Numbered from the stretch's first letter, positions 16,836 to 26,376 are shown. The stretch is DNA of 64,000 bases from Burkholderiaceae bacterium 26 (GCA_000955795.1 JYOB01000009.1:1-64000), one strand, 5' to 3'. The notes: a model not told the origin generated them from the sequence alone. Numbers and translations are program-made.

Positions 16836-18566
16836 ATGCAGAATCCAAGAACAGGCATGCGGTGGATCGCCGCCGCAATCGCCTCGATCAGCATCACGAC
16901 CGTCGCTCACGCGGCATCCGTCGCACCCGTGGCCGCAGAAAACGGCATGGTCGTTGCGGCGCAGCATCTGGCCAGCAAGGTCGGTGTGGAAGTGCTCAAG
17001 CGCGGCGGCAATGCTGTCGACGCAGCAGTGGCCGTGGGTTACGCGCTGGCCGTGGTCTATCCGGCAGCGGGCAACCTTGGTGGCGGTGGTTTCATGACCA
17101 TTCAGCTGGCCGACGGCCGCAAGACCTTCCTCGACTTCCGTGAAGTCGCACCGAAGGGTGCCACCGCCAACATGTACCTCGACAAGGACGGCAACGTCAT
17201 CAAGGGCGCGTCCACCAAGGGCCATTTAGCCGTGGGTGTGCCGGGCACCGTGTCGGGCATGGAGTATGCGCGCCAGAAGTACGGCACGATGCAACGCGCT
17301 GCACTGATCGCGCCGGCCATCGCGTTGGCCGACAAGGGCTTCGTCCTCGATCAGGGCGATGTCGACATGCTGCACACCTCCACCAAGGACTTCCAGGAAG
17401 ACGCTGCATCGGGCGCGATCTTCCTGAACAAGGGGCAGCCGTTCCAAGTGGGCGAGAAGCTCGTCCAGCATGACTTGGCCAAGACGCTGCGCGAGATCAG
17501 CAACAAGGGCACCGACGGTTTCTACAAGGGCTGGGTCGGGCAGGCCATTGCTGCATCGAGCAAGGCCGGTGGTGGCCTGATCACGCAAGAAGATCTGGTC
17601 GGCTACAAAACGCGCGAACTGGCGCCGGTCGAGTGCGACTACCGTGGCTATCACGTGGTGTCGGCACCGCCCCCGAGTTCGGGCGGCGTGGTCATCTGCG
17701 AAATGCTGAACATCCTGGAAGGCTATCCGCTCAAGGACCTGGGCTGGCATTCCGCGCAGGCAACGCACTACCAGATCGAAGCCATGCGCCACGCCTATGT
17801 GGACCGCAACAGCTACCTGGGCGACCCGGACTTCGTGAAGAACCCGCTGGACCGCCTACTGAGCAAGGACTATGCGGCCAAGATCCGTGCGGTGATCGAC
17901 CCGAAGAAGGCTGGTGTGTCGAAGGACATCAAGCCGGGCGTCGAACCGCATGAGGGCAGCAACACGACGCATTACTCGATTGCCGACAAGTACGGTAACG
18001 CGGTGTCGGTGACGTACACGCTCAACGACTGGTTTGGTGCGAAGGTGACGGCCGCCAAGACGGGCGTGGTCCTGAACGACGAGATGGACGACTTCACGGC
18101 CAAGGTCGGTGTGCCGAACCTGTACGGCCTGGTGCAGGGCGAGGCCAACTCGATTGCCCCGGGCAAGCGTCCGCTGTCGTCGATGAGCCCGACCATCGTT
18201 ACCAAGGATGGCAAGCCTGTCATGGTGGTGGGCACGCCGGGCGGCAGCCGCATCATCACGGCCGTCATGCTGACCATGATCAATGCGATCGACTACGGCA
18301 TGAACGTGCAGGAAGCCGTCGATATGCCGCGCTTCCACCAGCAATGGCTGCCGGACGTGACCAACGTGGAGCCGTACGCGCTGTCGGAAGATACGCGCAA
18401 GATCCTGACGTCGATGGGCCACAACCTGGGGGCGCCGCAGCCGGCCAACCACCTGGCAGCGATCATCGTCGGGGCACCGTCGCTGGGCGGCAAGCCCGTC
18501 GGCAACAACCGCTTCTATGGCGCGAACGATCCGCGTCGCAACACGGGGCTGGCAGCCGGTTATTGA
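16836..18566 (+). CDS. ggt: Gamma-glutamyltransferase
   Basis: The 576-residue periplasmic enzyme cleaves glutathione and other gamma-glutamyl compounds and autoprocesses into two subunits. A signal peptide ends near AHA (residue 26). The self-cleavage site is visible as SNTTHYS, with the nucleophile likely Thr377, followed by the small-subunit signature YGNAVSVTYTLN. The glutathione-binding PLSSMSPT and GGSRI motifs lie further on. The ribosome site is AAAGGAGCTCCTATG. It is a single gene ending in a strong terminator. Length matches E. coli Ggt. Confidence 0.95.
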   Translation: MQNPRTGMRWIAAAIASISITTVAHAASVAPVAAENGMVVAAQHLASKVGVEVLKRGGNAVDAAVAVGYALAVVYPAAGNLGGGGFMTIQLADGRKTFLDFREVAPKGATANMYLDKDGNVIKGASTKGHLAVGVPGTVSGMEYARQKYGTMQRAALIAPAIALADKGFVLDQGDVDMLHTSTKDFQEDAASGAIFLNKGQPFQVGEKLVQHDLAKTLREISNKGTDGFYKGWVGQAIAASSKAGGGLITQEDLVGYKTRELAPVECDYRGYHVVSAPPPSSGGVVICEMLNILEGYPLKDLGWHSAQATHYQIEAMRHAYVDRNSYLGDPDFVKNPLDRLLSKDYAAKIRAVIDPKKAGVSKDIKPGVEPHEGSNTTHYSIADKYGNAVSVTYTLNDWFGAKVTAAKTGVVLNDEMDDFTAKVGVPNLYGLVQGEANSIAPGKRPLSSMSPTIVTKDGKPVMVVGTPGGSRIITAVMLTMINAIDYGMNVQEAVDMPRFHQQWLPDVTNVEPYALSEDTRKILTSMGHNLGAPQPANHLAAIIVGAPSLGGKPVGNNRFYGANDPRRNTGLAAGY

Positions 18567-18592
18567 TTGGCATTGCAGCATCCGCAGTACGA

Positions 18593-18626
18593 AAAAAAGC
18601 CCGCCGAAACTTGGCGGGCTTTTTTC
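18593..18626. terminator. Bidirectional terminator between ggt and hppD
   Basis: A GCCCGCC/GGCGGGC stem (18599-18605 with 18613-18619) is flanked by a run of A on the left and T on the right, serving both convergent genes. Confidence 0.9.
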
Positions 18627-18644
18627 TTGGCGACGTCTTCCGAG

Positions 18645-19718
18645 TCAGGCCGCCGCTGTCAACACCGGCAGATTGCCCTCGCCAAAGCCGTGGTGCCCGC
18701 GCCGCTGCACGATCTCGAAGAAGATCTCGCCTGGATGGCGTTTGACGAAGGTTTGCAGGAACAGTTTGGGCACGCCGTCGACGATCTCGCCGTCGACCAG
18801 GATGCCATATCGGCGCAAGGCTTCCAGGTCCAATCCGTGATCGGGTAGGCGCGCGTCGACGGTGTCGTAGTAGTGTGCCGGGGGCTCGACGAAGGTGAGG
18901 CCGTTGGCGGCCAGCGCGCTTGCTGTGCGCAGGATGTCGTCGGTGGCCAGCGCAATGTGTTGCACGCCTTCGCCGGGGTGGTCGGGCAGGTAGGCGTGCA
19001 TGAGGTGCGCGCGGTGCGTGCCTTCTTCATAAAGCGGGATGCGGATCATGCCGCACGACGACACCATCACGCGGGAATCCGCCGCGACGTGCCAGTTGGC
19101 GTGCAGCTCGTGGATTTCACTGAAGCCGAGCTGGTTGCGGTAGAAGTCGATCCAATCCTGCAGGCGGCCGGCGCCGACGGTTTGCGTCAGGTGGTCGACG
19201 CGTGCCAGCCCAACGCCGGCGTGGTGCCAGTCCTCATGTGCGGTCTCCGCATCCAGCGGCCGGAAATCGATGTCGTAGATGGAGATGTCGCCCAGGCCGC
19301 CCCTGGCGCCGTGCTTGCCGCGCCAGCGGTCGACAAAATACAGGTGCGTATCGCCCACGCCCTGGATGGCCGGGATTACCAGTTCGCTCGGGCCGATGGG
19401 CTCGGCTTCGGCCGGCCATGCGCCCAGTTCGACGGCACGACCGTAGGCGTGCTGGGCATCTTCAACGCGGATGCCGATGGCGCAGATGCCCACGCCATAT
19501 TCCTCAGCCCAGCGGTGCGCGAAGGAATCGGCTTCGGCGTTGACGAGGAAGTTCATGTCGCCTTGCCGATACAGCGTGACGTCCTTGCTTACGTGCCGCG
19601 CGATGGCCTTGAAGCCCAGCGATGCGAACACCTGGCCCAGCGCAGCCGGCGCTTGCGTGGCGAACTCGATGAACTCCAAGCCGGCGGTCTTGAAAGGCAG
19701 GTCGGCGTTGCGGCTCAT
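18645..19718 (-). CDS. hppD: 4-hydroxyphenylpyruvate dioxygenase
   Basis: The 357-residue Fe(II) enzyme converts 4-hydroxyphenylpyruvate to homogentisate in tyrosine breakdown. It has two VOC halves. The iron ligands are visible as His176 (VDHLTQ), His254 (GVQHIALATDD) and Glu335 (FFEIVQRRG), at family spacing, and the C-terminal gate motif GFGEGN is present. The ATG at 19718 is chosen over the upstream TTG because AGGAG lies 8 bases before it. It is last in a run of codirectional quinate/shikimate genes, separated by an 81-base gap. A hydroxyphenylpyruvate role is more likely than a qui-pathway role given the complete ligand set. Confidence 0.88.
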   Translation of the reverse strand: MSRNADLPFKTAGLEFIEFATQAPAALGQVFASLGFKAIARHVSKDVTLYRQGDMNFLVNAEADSFAHRWAEEYGVGICAIGIRVEDAQHAYGRAVELGAWPAEAEPIGPSELVIPAIQGVGDTHLYFVDRWRGKHGARGGLGDISIYDIDFRPLDAETAHEDWHHAGVGLARVDHLTQTVGAGRLQDWIDFYRNQLGFSEIHELHANWHVAADSRVMVSSCGMIRIPLYEEGTHRAHLMHAYLPDHPGEGVQHIALATDDILRTASALAANGLTFVEPPAHYYDTVDARLPDHGLDLEALRRYGILVDGEIVDGVPKLFLQTFVKRHPGEIFFEIVQRRGHHGFGEGNLPVLTAAA

Positions 19719-19799
19719 GGTCAAACTCCTGTGGCTGAAGCAAAGAATGCAGACACCGCATTGTGTACCACGGGCGTGGCAATGCGCATCCAGCAGTTG

Positions 19800-20990
19800 C
19801 TATGCGGCAGCGCTTTGTGGATCCGGCTGGCTCTGCAGCTTCGGTAGCCAAAGGAAGGCGATGGACGCCAGCACGGCGCCGGCAAGCATCATCGGCGCCA
19901 CCATGGGCCAGGCACCGAGGCTGTGCGATGTGTCGTCAAACGCTGCCGCTGTCTGCCCCAGGCAGAAGGCCGCCAGCATCATGATGAAGCCTGACCATGA
20001 CACCGCCCGCCCTGCAAGATGTGGCAGTTCGCCCACCGCACCGGCTTGGCCGCAAGGCTGGTGAATGCCGTGGCCCATGCAATAGATGCCGTGCCCGAGC
20101 AGCAGCGGCCACGCCTGCCCGGGAAGCAGCCAGCAGCCCAATCCCTGGATGCTGGCGCCGAGCAGGCTGAGCGTTGCACCTTGCTGCACCGTCCGCACGA
20201 GGCTCTGGCGGCGCAGCAGGCGCCGGCAGCCGGTCGTGCTCAGGATATAGACGAGCGAGCCGCCGGCCGGTATCCAGCCATAAAGCTCGGGAGACAGGCC
20301 GAGGTACGCGATATAGACCATCGGCGAAAGCAGCAGGAAGCAGAAGATGCCGGCGTAGGTCGTGGCTGCCAGCAACCCCCAGACGCGAAAATCTGCGCTG
20401 GCAAAGATCTCGCGCACGCTGCCAGCCTGGGCGTGCGTCTCTTGCCGGGTTTCGGCAAAGCCGTACCAGCACATCGCCCACAGCACGATTGCATAGAAGC
20501 TCATGCCCGCAAGCACCCAGCGCCAACCCGCGTGTTGTGCGACAAAGGCACCGAGAATCGGTGCCATCAACGCCACGAAACCCAGCCCCGTGAGGCCGCG
20601 CGCCATGACGTGCGGACCATCGCGCGCCGGGTGCAGATCGCGCACAGCGGCGCGTGCGCACACCAGGATGGCGGCCATCGAGAAACCCTGCAGGGCGCGT
20701 GCGGCGGTCAACATGGAAGCGGTTGTCGCCAGCGCGCCGGCCAGTGCAGCCATGGCATAGCACGCGAGCCCGATCAACAGCACTTGGCGGCGGCCAAAAC
20801 GATCGGCCAGGCTGCCCATCGGCAGTTGCCCAATGCCAAAGGCCAGCGCGAAGACCGTGAGGCTCGTGCTGGCCGATCCCAGCGTCTTGGCAATGGCGGG
20901 CAGGGCGGGGAGGTAACTGTCGGTTGCAACCGGTTGCGCCGATAGCAGCAACGGCAGCAGCAGGGCAAAGCTCAGAGGGCGACGCGTCAT
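19800..20990 (-). CDS. MFS transporter, Bcr/CflA-like
   Basis: The 396-residue transporter has twelve TM segments and the loop motif GSLADRFGRRQ near residues 60-70; the N-terminal ATDSYLPALPAI is typical of the Bcr/CflA drug:H+ group. Start 20990 is chosen because it follows the aroE stop by 4 bases, indicating one transcript with the dehydrogenase and the MHS permease. In this context it might export or import an aromatic acid. Confidence 0.82.
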   Translation of the reverse strand: MTRRPLSFALLLPLLLSAQPVATDSYLPALPAIAKTLGSASTSLTVFALAFGIGQLPMGSLADRFGRRQVLLIGLACYAMAALAGALATTASMLTAARALQGFSMAAILVCARAAVRDLHPARDGPHVMARGLTGLGFVALMAPILGAFVAQHAGWRWVLAGMSFYAIVLWAMCWYGFAETRQETHAQAGSVREIFASADFRVWGLLAATTYAGIFCFLLLSPMVYIAYLGLSPELYGWIPAGGSLVYILSTTGCRRLLRRQSLVRTVQQGATLSLLGASIQGLGCWLLPGQAWPLLLGHGIYCMGHGIHQPCGQAGAVGELPHLAGRAVSWSGFIMMLAAFCLGQTAAAFDDTSHSLGAWPMVAPMMLAGAVLASIAFLWLPKLQSQPDPQSAAA

Positions 20991-20994
20991 CGGC

Positions 20995-21828
20995 TCAGTA
21001 TGCAATGGCTGCGCTGCGCCGCAGCTCATCTGCGGTGGCGGTGCCGAAGCCGAAGAACTCCAGGTACGCGGGAATCATCTCGAACAGCATGTCGGTGCCG
21101 ACCTGGACATCGCAGCCCTTGTCGAGCGCCGCGCGCAGCAGTGGCGTGTACTCGGATTTCATGACCACCTCGCCGACAAAGCAGCTCGGCGCGATGCGTG
21201 CCACGTCGAAGGGCAGCGGATCGTCTTCCTTCATGCCCACCGGCGTGGCGTTGACCACCACGTCGAAGCCGTCCGGATCATTCGACCCGGTGCGCACCAC
21301 CAACGCTGGGTAGTGCTCGCGCAGACGCCGCCCCAGCGATTCAGCCGATTCTGCGCGCGTGTCATACAAGGCAAGCTCGCCGACCCCCGCTGCCGCCAGC
21401 GACGCGGCAATCGCCGAGCCGACACCGCCGGCCCCCGAGAGCAGCACACGCGCCCCGTCCAACTGGCGTCCCTTGCGCAGCACGCCGCGCACGAAGCCGG
21501 CACCGTCGAACTGGTCGCCCAGCAACGTGCCGTCATCGCGCTTGAGCACGGCATTGCAGGCGCCCGCGATGCGCACGGCCGGCGTGACTTCGTCGACCAG
21601 ATCCACCGTGGTGACCTTGTGCGGCATGGTGATCAGCGCGCCGCGCAGGTTGGTAAAGCGGCAGATCGATTCGAAGCTCTGCGCGTAATCCTCTGCCTTC
21701 ACCCCCATGGGCACCACAACGGCGTCGATGCCTTTTTGCTCGAACCAGGGGTTGTAGATCATCGGCGACTTGAAGGTCTCGGTCGGGTAGCCGATGTGGG
21801 CAATGAGGGTGGTTTTTCCAGAAATCAT
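20995..21828 (-). CDS. aroE: Shikimate/quinate dehydrogenase (AroE family)
   Basis: This 277-residue NAD(P)-dependent dehydrogenase interconverts shikimate (or quinate) and the 3-dehydro acid. The catalytic Lys71 lies in ITMPHK and Asp108 in GDQFDG, with the Rossmann motif SGAGGVGSA at 131-139. The motif PHK with IT before it and the catabolic neighbours suggest a catabolic paralogue (QuiA/YdiB-like) rather than the biosynthetic AroE. It is 18 bases after the MHS permease and 4 before the MFS gene, an operon that supplies substrate to QuiC1. Confidence 0.88.
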   Translation of the reverse strand: MISGKTTLIAHIGYPTETFKSPMIYNPWFEQKGIDAVVVPMGVKAEDYAQSFESICRFTNLRGALITMPHKVTTVDLVDEVTPAVRIAGACNAVLKRDDGTLLGDQFDGAGFVRGVLRKGRQLDGARVLLSGAGGVGSAIAASLAAAGVGELALYDTRAESAESLGRRLREHYPALVVRTGSNDPDGFDVVVNATPVGMKEDDPLPFDVARIAPSCFVGEVVMKSEYTPLLRAALDKGCDVQVGTDMLFEMIPAYLEFFGFGTATADELRRSAAIAY

Positions 21829-21846
21829 GGTTCAGGCGTGCGTGTT

Positions 21847-23232
21847 TCAGGCGGCCAAGGCTCCGGCCCGCTGGCGGGCATATTCGGCCTTGTCGACGGG
21901 TTGGGCGGCTGGCTGGCCCAGCTCGTCCATATGAATGCGGTAGGTCTCGCGTGCGGTCATGGCGGCCACGGCGGCAATCACCGTGACGCCAAAGGCAATA
22001 GCGCCCACGGTCAGCCAGATATTGGTGGCTCCCGGCGGCGCCACGGCGGTGAAGAGGGCCGGCAGCATGGCGGTGATAGCCGTGCCGACGTTTTGCGAAA
22101 TTGCCATGGCCGACACACGAGTGCGCGTCGGGAACAATTCCGGATAGAAGCTCGGGAACACCGCGTTGTAGCCCTGGTAGACCACGCCCCACATCAGAAT
22201 CGAGATGACGAAGGCGAGCGGCACGTTCTTGATGCTGATGGCGTACAGGTAGGCAAAGGCGAGCAGGCCAGCGAGCAGCGAACCGATCACGATCGGCGGC
22301 TTGCGGCCGATGCGGTCGGACAGGTCACCAACATACGGAATGACGAGCACTGCAACGATGTTGCCCACCACCGGAATCCACAGATAGATGTCTTGGGCAA
22401 AGCCGATGCCGTACGCCGGCTGCACCGCATAGGCGGCGCCAAAGATGGTCGCCACCACCGGAATCACGTTCATCAGGGCCATGCAGACCACGCGCAGCAT
22501 GTCGGGCGTGCTGTATTTGAAGGCGTCGATCACGGGGGAGCGCGGGCGGCCTTGTTGCTGTTGCTCAGCGGTAAACGCGGGGGTTTCGTGCACTTCGCGG
22601 CGGATGACGTAGCCGGCGATGATGACGACGAAGCTCAGAACGAACGGAATGCGCCAGCCCCAGGCGTTGAACTGGTCGGGGGGCATGTAGTGCGCCAGCG
22701 GTAGGAATACGGCGGCCGCCAGGATCTGCCCGGCCTGCACGCCTTGCAGCGTGAAACTTGCAAAGAACCCGCGCCGGCCAAACGGCGCGTGCTCCAGGAT
22801 CATCGAGCTGGCGCCCGAGATTTCACCGGCCACGGCAAAGCCCTGGATCAAGCGCATGATGACCAACAGTGTCGGCGCCCACAGGCCGACTTGGTCATAC
22901 GTGGGCAGCAGGCCCACGGCAATCGTCGAAAAACCCATCAGGAACATGCACCAGAGCAGCACGTTCTTGCGCCCGTGCGTGTCGCCCAGATGGCCCAGCA
23001 CGAACGCGCCGATCGGCCGCGCGATATAACCCACGCCGTACGTCGCCAGTGAGGCGATGATGGCCGTCTTCGGGTCGCCTTTGGGGAAGAAGATCTGCGG
23101 AAAGATCAGCGCTGCGGCGGTGGCGTAGATGAAGAAGTCGTAGTACTCGAGCGCCGAGCCGATCCAGCCGCTGGCGGCGGCTTTCTTCGACTGGTGCTTG
23201 CCCAGGGGTTCATGGGCAGGGGCTGCGGTCAT
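21847..23232 (-). CDS. MHS-family MFS permease (ShiA-like)
   Basis: The 461-residue permease is of the metabolite:H+ symporter family, which includes shikimate importer ShiA and proline/betaine ProP. It has twelve TM segments, the N-terminal GSALEYYDFFIYATAAAL (residues 26-43) and the loop-2/3 motif GHLGDTHGRK. It is the first gene of a permease-dehydrogenase-MFS operon, and its upstream region carries the 19-base motif shared with quiC1. Shikimate or quinate is a likely substrate from context. Confidence 0.9.
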   Translation of the reverse strand: MTAAPAHEPLGKHQSKKAAASGWIGSALEYYDFFIYATAAALIFPQIFFPKGDPKTAIIASLATYGVGYIARPIGAFVLGHLGDTHGRKNVLLWCMFLMGFSTIAVGLLPTYDQVGLWAPTLLVIMRLIQGFAVAGEISGASSMILEHAPFGRRGFFASFTLQGVQAGQILAAAVFLPLAHYMPPDQFNAWGWRIPFVLSFVVIIAGYVIRREVHETPAFTAEQQQQGRPRSPVIDAFKYSTPDMLRVVCMALMNVIPVVATIFGAAYAVQPAYGIGFAQDIYLWIPVVGNIVAVLVIPYVGDLSDRIGRKPPIVIGSLLAGLLAFAYLYAISIKNVPLAFVISILMWGVVYQGYNAVFPSFYPELFPTRTRVSAMAISQNVGTAITAMLPALFTAVAPPGATNIWLTVGAIAFGVTVIAAVAAMTARETYRIHMDELGQPAAQPVDKAEYARQRAGALAA

Positions 23233-23353
23233 GGTTGTCTCCGGTTTTATCTGTGCGGCCTATCGTGCGATTCGTTCGATGAAGGGCCGTCTGTACACGC
23301 AACGCAGCGTAGTCCGCCGGCAGGGCGGGGCACAAGCGACTGCCGATTGAATT

Positions 23354-23372
23354 CGTTCGATAATCGCACAAT
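23354..23372. promoter_or_regulatory. Candidate IclR operator, copy 1
   Basis: CGTTCGATAATCGCACAAT here matches, with two differences, the reverse complement of the site at 24268-24286 between the IclR gene and quiC1. A shorter copy of ATTCGTTCGAT also occurs at 23270-23280, 38 bases before the permease start. The positions fit operators for the IclR regulator. Confidence 0.5.
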
Positions 23373-23463
23373 GTGGTGCGAATAACGTACGACTCAAGGG
23401 TTTCTCCGAGTTCATACGACTGTCAAAGCGTGAGGTCTTGGTGCAACGGACGTGCGTGGCGCG

Positions 23464-24231
23464 CTACAGCACGCGCATGATCGAAAGCGCTGTGTCCTGC
23501 AGCACCTGCAGCACACGCTGCAAGGCGTGCTCCGTTGTTTCTTCACCGACTTGCATGTTCACGCTCAATGCGGCGATCACGTTGCCGTGCCGATCCCGCA
23601 GCGGTACCGCGACGCCGCGCACGCCAATCTGCAATTGCTGTTCGACCACGGCGTAATCCTGCCGGCCCGCCTTGCGGATTTCATCGAACAGGCGGTCCCG
23701 CTGCAGGATGGTGTACGGCGTGTAGGGCGTCAGCACGCAGGTCTCAAGCCATGCCTTGACCTTCTGCTCGGGTTGCGCGGCCAGCATCATCACGCCGGCC
23801 GACGCGAGTGGCGCCGGCACGCGCGCGCCCAGCACGAATCCCGTGCTCATGACCCGGCTGGTGCTGGTGCGCGAAATGAAAACGAGCTCCCAATCATCCA
23901 GCACGCTGAGGTACGCCACCTCGCCCACAGCGGCAGTCACCTGCTGCAGGAAGGGCTGCACCGTGCGCGGCAAGCGCGCCGAATCGAAGTAGGACCAGCC
24001 CACCTTCAGCACGCGCGGCGTCAAGCTGAACAGCGTGCCCTCGCTGGTGAGGTAGCCGAGGTGTTCGAGCGTCAGCAGGTAGCGGCGCGCGGCCGTGCGG
24101 GTGAGGCCGGTCAACTCGGCGGCTTGGGTGGGCGTCAGGCGCGGGTGCTCGTGGTCGAACGCCTCCAGGATGGCGAGCCCTTTTTCCAGCCCAGCGATCC
24201 AGTCGCGCCGGTTCAGCGGTTCCTTCGTCAT
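23464..24231 (-). CDS. IclR-family regulator of the quinate/shikimate cluster
   Basis: The 255-residue IclR/PcaR-type regulator has an N-terminal winged HTH (residues 30-60, LTPTQAAELTGLTRTAARRYLLTLEHLGYL) and a C-terminal effector domain (80-250) that binds small aromatic or hydroaromatic acids in PobR/PcaU relatives. It is flanked by the permease operon on one side and divergent quiC1 on the other. Both of those promoter regions carry the shared 19-base motif. Confidence 0.9.
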   Translation of the reverse strand: MTKEPLNRRDWIAGLEKGLAILEAFDHEHPRLTPTQAAELTGLTRTAARRYLLTLEHLGYLTSEGTLFSLTPRVLKVGWSYFDSARLPRTVQPFLQQVTAAVGEVAYLSVLDDWELVFISRTSTSRVMSTGFVLGARVPAPLASAGVMMLAAQPEQKVKAWLETCVLTPYTPYTILQRDRLFDEIRKAGRQDYAVVEQQLQIGVRGVAVPLRDRHGNVIAALSVNMQVGEETTEHALQRVLQVLQDTALSIMRVL

Positions 24232-24267
24232 GGCGATAACCCTAAAAACGAGCGATATGTGCGCACG

Positions 24268-24286
24268 ATTGTACGATCATCGAACG
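24268..24286. promoter_or_regulatory. Candidate IclR operator, copy 2
   Basis: ATTGTACGATCATCGAACG is the inverted counterpart of the site at 23354-23372 (shared core CGTTCGATRATCGYACAAT when read on the minus strand). It lies in the 137-base gap between the divergent IclR gene and quiC1. A GTGCGCAC palindrome at 24259-24266 adjoins it. Confidence 0.5.
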
Positions 24287-24368
24287 CTGTTGCGCGAATG
24301 CCGCTTGTCGGCATGTGGGGGCGCTCCTACGCTGCGGGCATTGCTTGATGCCCGACCACCGTATCGTC

Positions 24369-26255
24369 ATGAACTCGCTTCACCCAGCACGTCGCCCCAA
24401 ATGCATCGCCACGGTGTGCCTGTCCGGCACGCTGCCAGAAAAGCTGGCGGCCGCCGCCGCCGCGGGCTTCGACGGTGTCGAGATCTTCGAAAACGACCTG
24501 TTGAATTTCGATGGATCGCCGGCGCGCGTGCGGCAAATGGCGGCGGAACTTGGGCTGGCGATCATGCTGTATCAGCCGTTCCGCGATTTCGAGGCAATGC
24601 CCGGCGAACTGCTCGCGCGTAACCTGGCGCGTGCCGAGCACAAGTTTGACGTGATGGCCGAGTTGGGCGTCGAGATGGTGCTGGTCTGCAGCAACGTGCA
24701 GGACATCGCCATCGACGATCCGGCGCGCGCGGCAGACGATCTGCGCCAGATGGCAGAAGCAGCGGCACGGCGCGGGCTGCGCGTGGGATATGAGGCACTG
24801 GCCTGGGGGCGGCACACGCGGACCTGGCGTCAGGCGTGGCAGATTGTGCGGCAGGCCGACCACCCGGCGCTCGGGCTGATTCTCGACAGCTTCCATACGC
24901 TGTCGCTGGGCGACACGTTGGATGGCATTCACGACGTGCCGGCGGACAAGCTCTTCTTCGTGCAATTTGCAGACGCCCCGAAGTTGTCGATGGACGTGTT
25001 GTCCTGGAGCCGGCATCACCGCAACTTCCCGGGGCAGGGCGACCTTCCGGTGACGGACTTTGCGCGCGACTTGCTTGCTGCGGGCTATACGGGGCCCTTG
25101 TCGCTTGAAGTCTTCAATGACGAATTCCGCTCTGCACCGGCGCGGCTCACGGCGCTGGACGGCATGCGTTCGCTGCGCTGGCTGGAGTCCGAAGCTGGCG
25201 GTGCGGAACTGCCTGCGGCTGCTCAATTTGAAGGCGTGGATTTTCTGGAGTTTGCGGTGGACGCGGCGGCAGGACGGGAACTTGAAACGCGCCTGCGTGC
25301 GCTGGGTTTCATCCTTGCGGGGCACCATCGCTCCAAGGCCGTCGACCTGTATCGGCAAGGTGGTGTCAACGTGATCCTGAACATGGAGCAGGACAGCGCC
25401 GCGTCGGAGCACTTTCAGCTGCATGGGCCGTCTGTCTGTGCGATTGGCCTGAAGGTGGACGATGCCGAGCGCGCCATGGCACGCGCACGTGAGCTGTGCG
25501 CCCAGGAGTGGCGCGGGCCCGTGGGGCCGACTGAGCGCAGCATTCCCGCGCTGCGCGCGCCCGATGGCACGCTGCTCTATCTGATCGACGATCGCGAGGC
25601 CGATCGCAGCATCTACGAAAGCGATTTTGTCTTGCATCTTGGCGTGCAAGACGATGTAGCCGGGTGGGCATCGATTGACCATGTAGCGCAGGCGCTGCCC
25701 GCGCACCGGCTCGACAGCTTTGTGCTGTTCTACCGTGCCATCTTTGGCATGCACGCCGAAGCCGTACAGGAGATTGCCGATCCGTACGGCCTAGTGAAAA
25801 GCCGGGCGATGGTGAGCCCGGATCGCAACTTGCGGATTCCACTCAACGTATCGGAAAGTGGGCGCACGGCCACGGGCAGGTTCATCGCAGCCTACGCGGG
25901 CTCGGGGGTGCATCACATTGCATTCCGCACTGAGCGGCTGTTCGAGACCATCGAGGCCATTGACCGTGGCGCGGCCTGCCTGCAGCACGTGCCGGGGAAC
26001 TATTACGACGACGTTGCCGCCCGGCTTGGGCTGGATGACGCGCTGCTCAACCGCCTGCACGACGACGGTCTTCTCTACGACCGCGACCCGCACGGCGATT
26101 TTCTGCACGCCTACACCGAACCCTTTCGCGAGCGCTTCTTCTTCGAGCTTGTGCAGCGCAACGGCTACCTGGGCTACGGTGCCGCAAACGCCGCCGTGCG
26201 CATGGCTGTGCAGGCACAACTGAGCCGCGGCACCACAACTTCGGCTGACCACTGA
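24369..26255 (+). CDS. quiC1: 3-dehydroshikimate dehydratase, QuiC1 fusion type
   Basis: The 628-residue two-part protein has an N-terminal AP-endonuclease-2/xylose-isomerase-like TIM barrel (1-270) that dehydrates 3-dehydroshikimate to protocatechuate. Its metal ligands are Glu142 (GYEALAW), Asp173 (LILDSFH), Gln199 (FFVQFAD) and Glu247 (SLEVFND). The C-terminal part (285-628) is an HPPD-like double VOC domain that keeps ligand-type residues (IDHVAQA, GVHHIAFRT, FFFELVQRNG). This matches Pseudomonas QuiC1, including length. The start is uncertain: ATGs at 24315 and 24348 are in frame, and 24369 (MNSLHP) is preferred by similarity. Confidence 0.92.
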   Translation: MNSLHPARRPKCIATVCLSGTLPEKLAAAAAAGFDGVEIFENDLLNFDGSPARVRQMAAELGLAIMLYQPFRDFEAMPGELLARNLARAEHKFDVMAELGVEMVLVCSNVQDIAIDDPARAADDLRQMAEAAARRGLRVGYEALAWGRHTRTWRQAWQIVRQADHPALGLILDSFHTLSLGDTLDGIHDVPADKLFFVQFADAPKLSMDVLSWSRHHRNFPGQGDLPVTDFARDLLAAGYTGPLSLEVFNDEFRSAPARLTALDGMRSLRWLESEAGGAELPAAAQFEGVDFLEFAVDAAAGRELETRLRALGFILAGHHRSKAVDLYRQGGVNVILNMEQDSAASEHFQLHGPSVCAIGLKVDDAERAMARARELCAQEWRGPVGPTERSIPALRAPDGTLLYLIDDREADRSIYESDFVLHLGVQDDVAGWASIDHVAQALPAHRLDSFVLFYRAIFGMHAEAVQEIADPYGLVKSRAMVSPDRNLRIPLNVSESGRTATGRFIAAYAGSGVHHIAFRTERLFETIEAIDRGAACLQHVPGNYYDDVAARLGLDDALLNRLHDDGLLYDRDPHGDFLHAYTEPFRERFFFELVQRNGYLGYGAANAAVRMAVQAQLSRGTTTSADH

Positions 26256-26376
26256 GACACGAGAAATCTTGCGCTCACGGTTGTGCGGCCGTGGGCGCTA
26301 TCCACGCAACACTGCGGCTGCGCGTGCGGCCGTCGCACATCCATACCCATCACACCAAAGAGGAGACAAGGGAGCC

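Noticed and set aside
19719-19724. TTG start two codons before the hppD ATG
   Set aside because: The AGGAG spacing favours the ATG at 19718.
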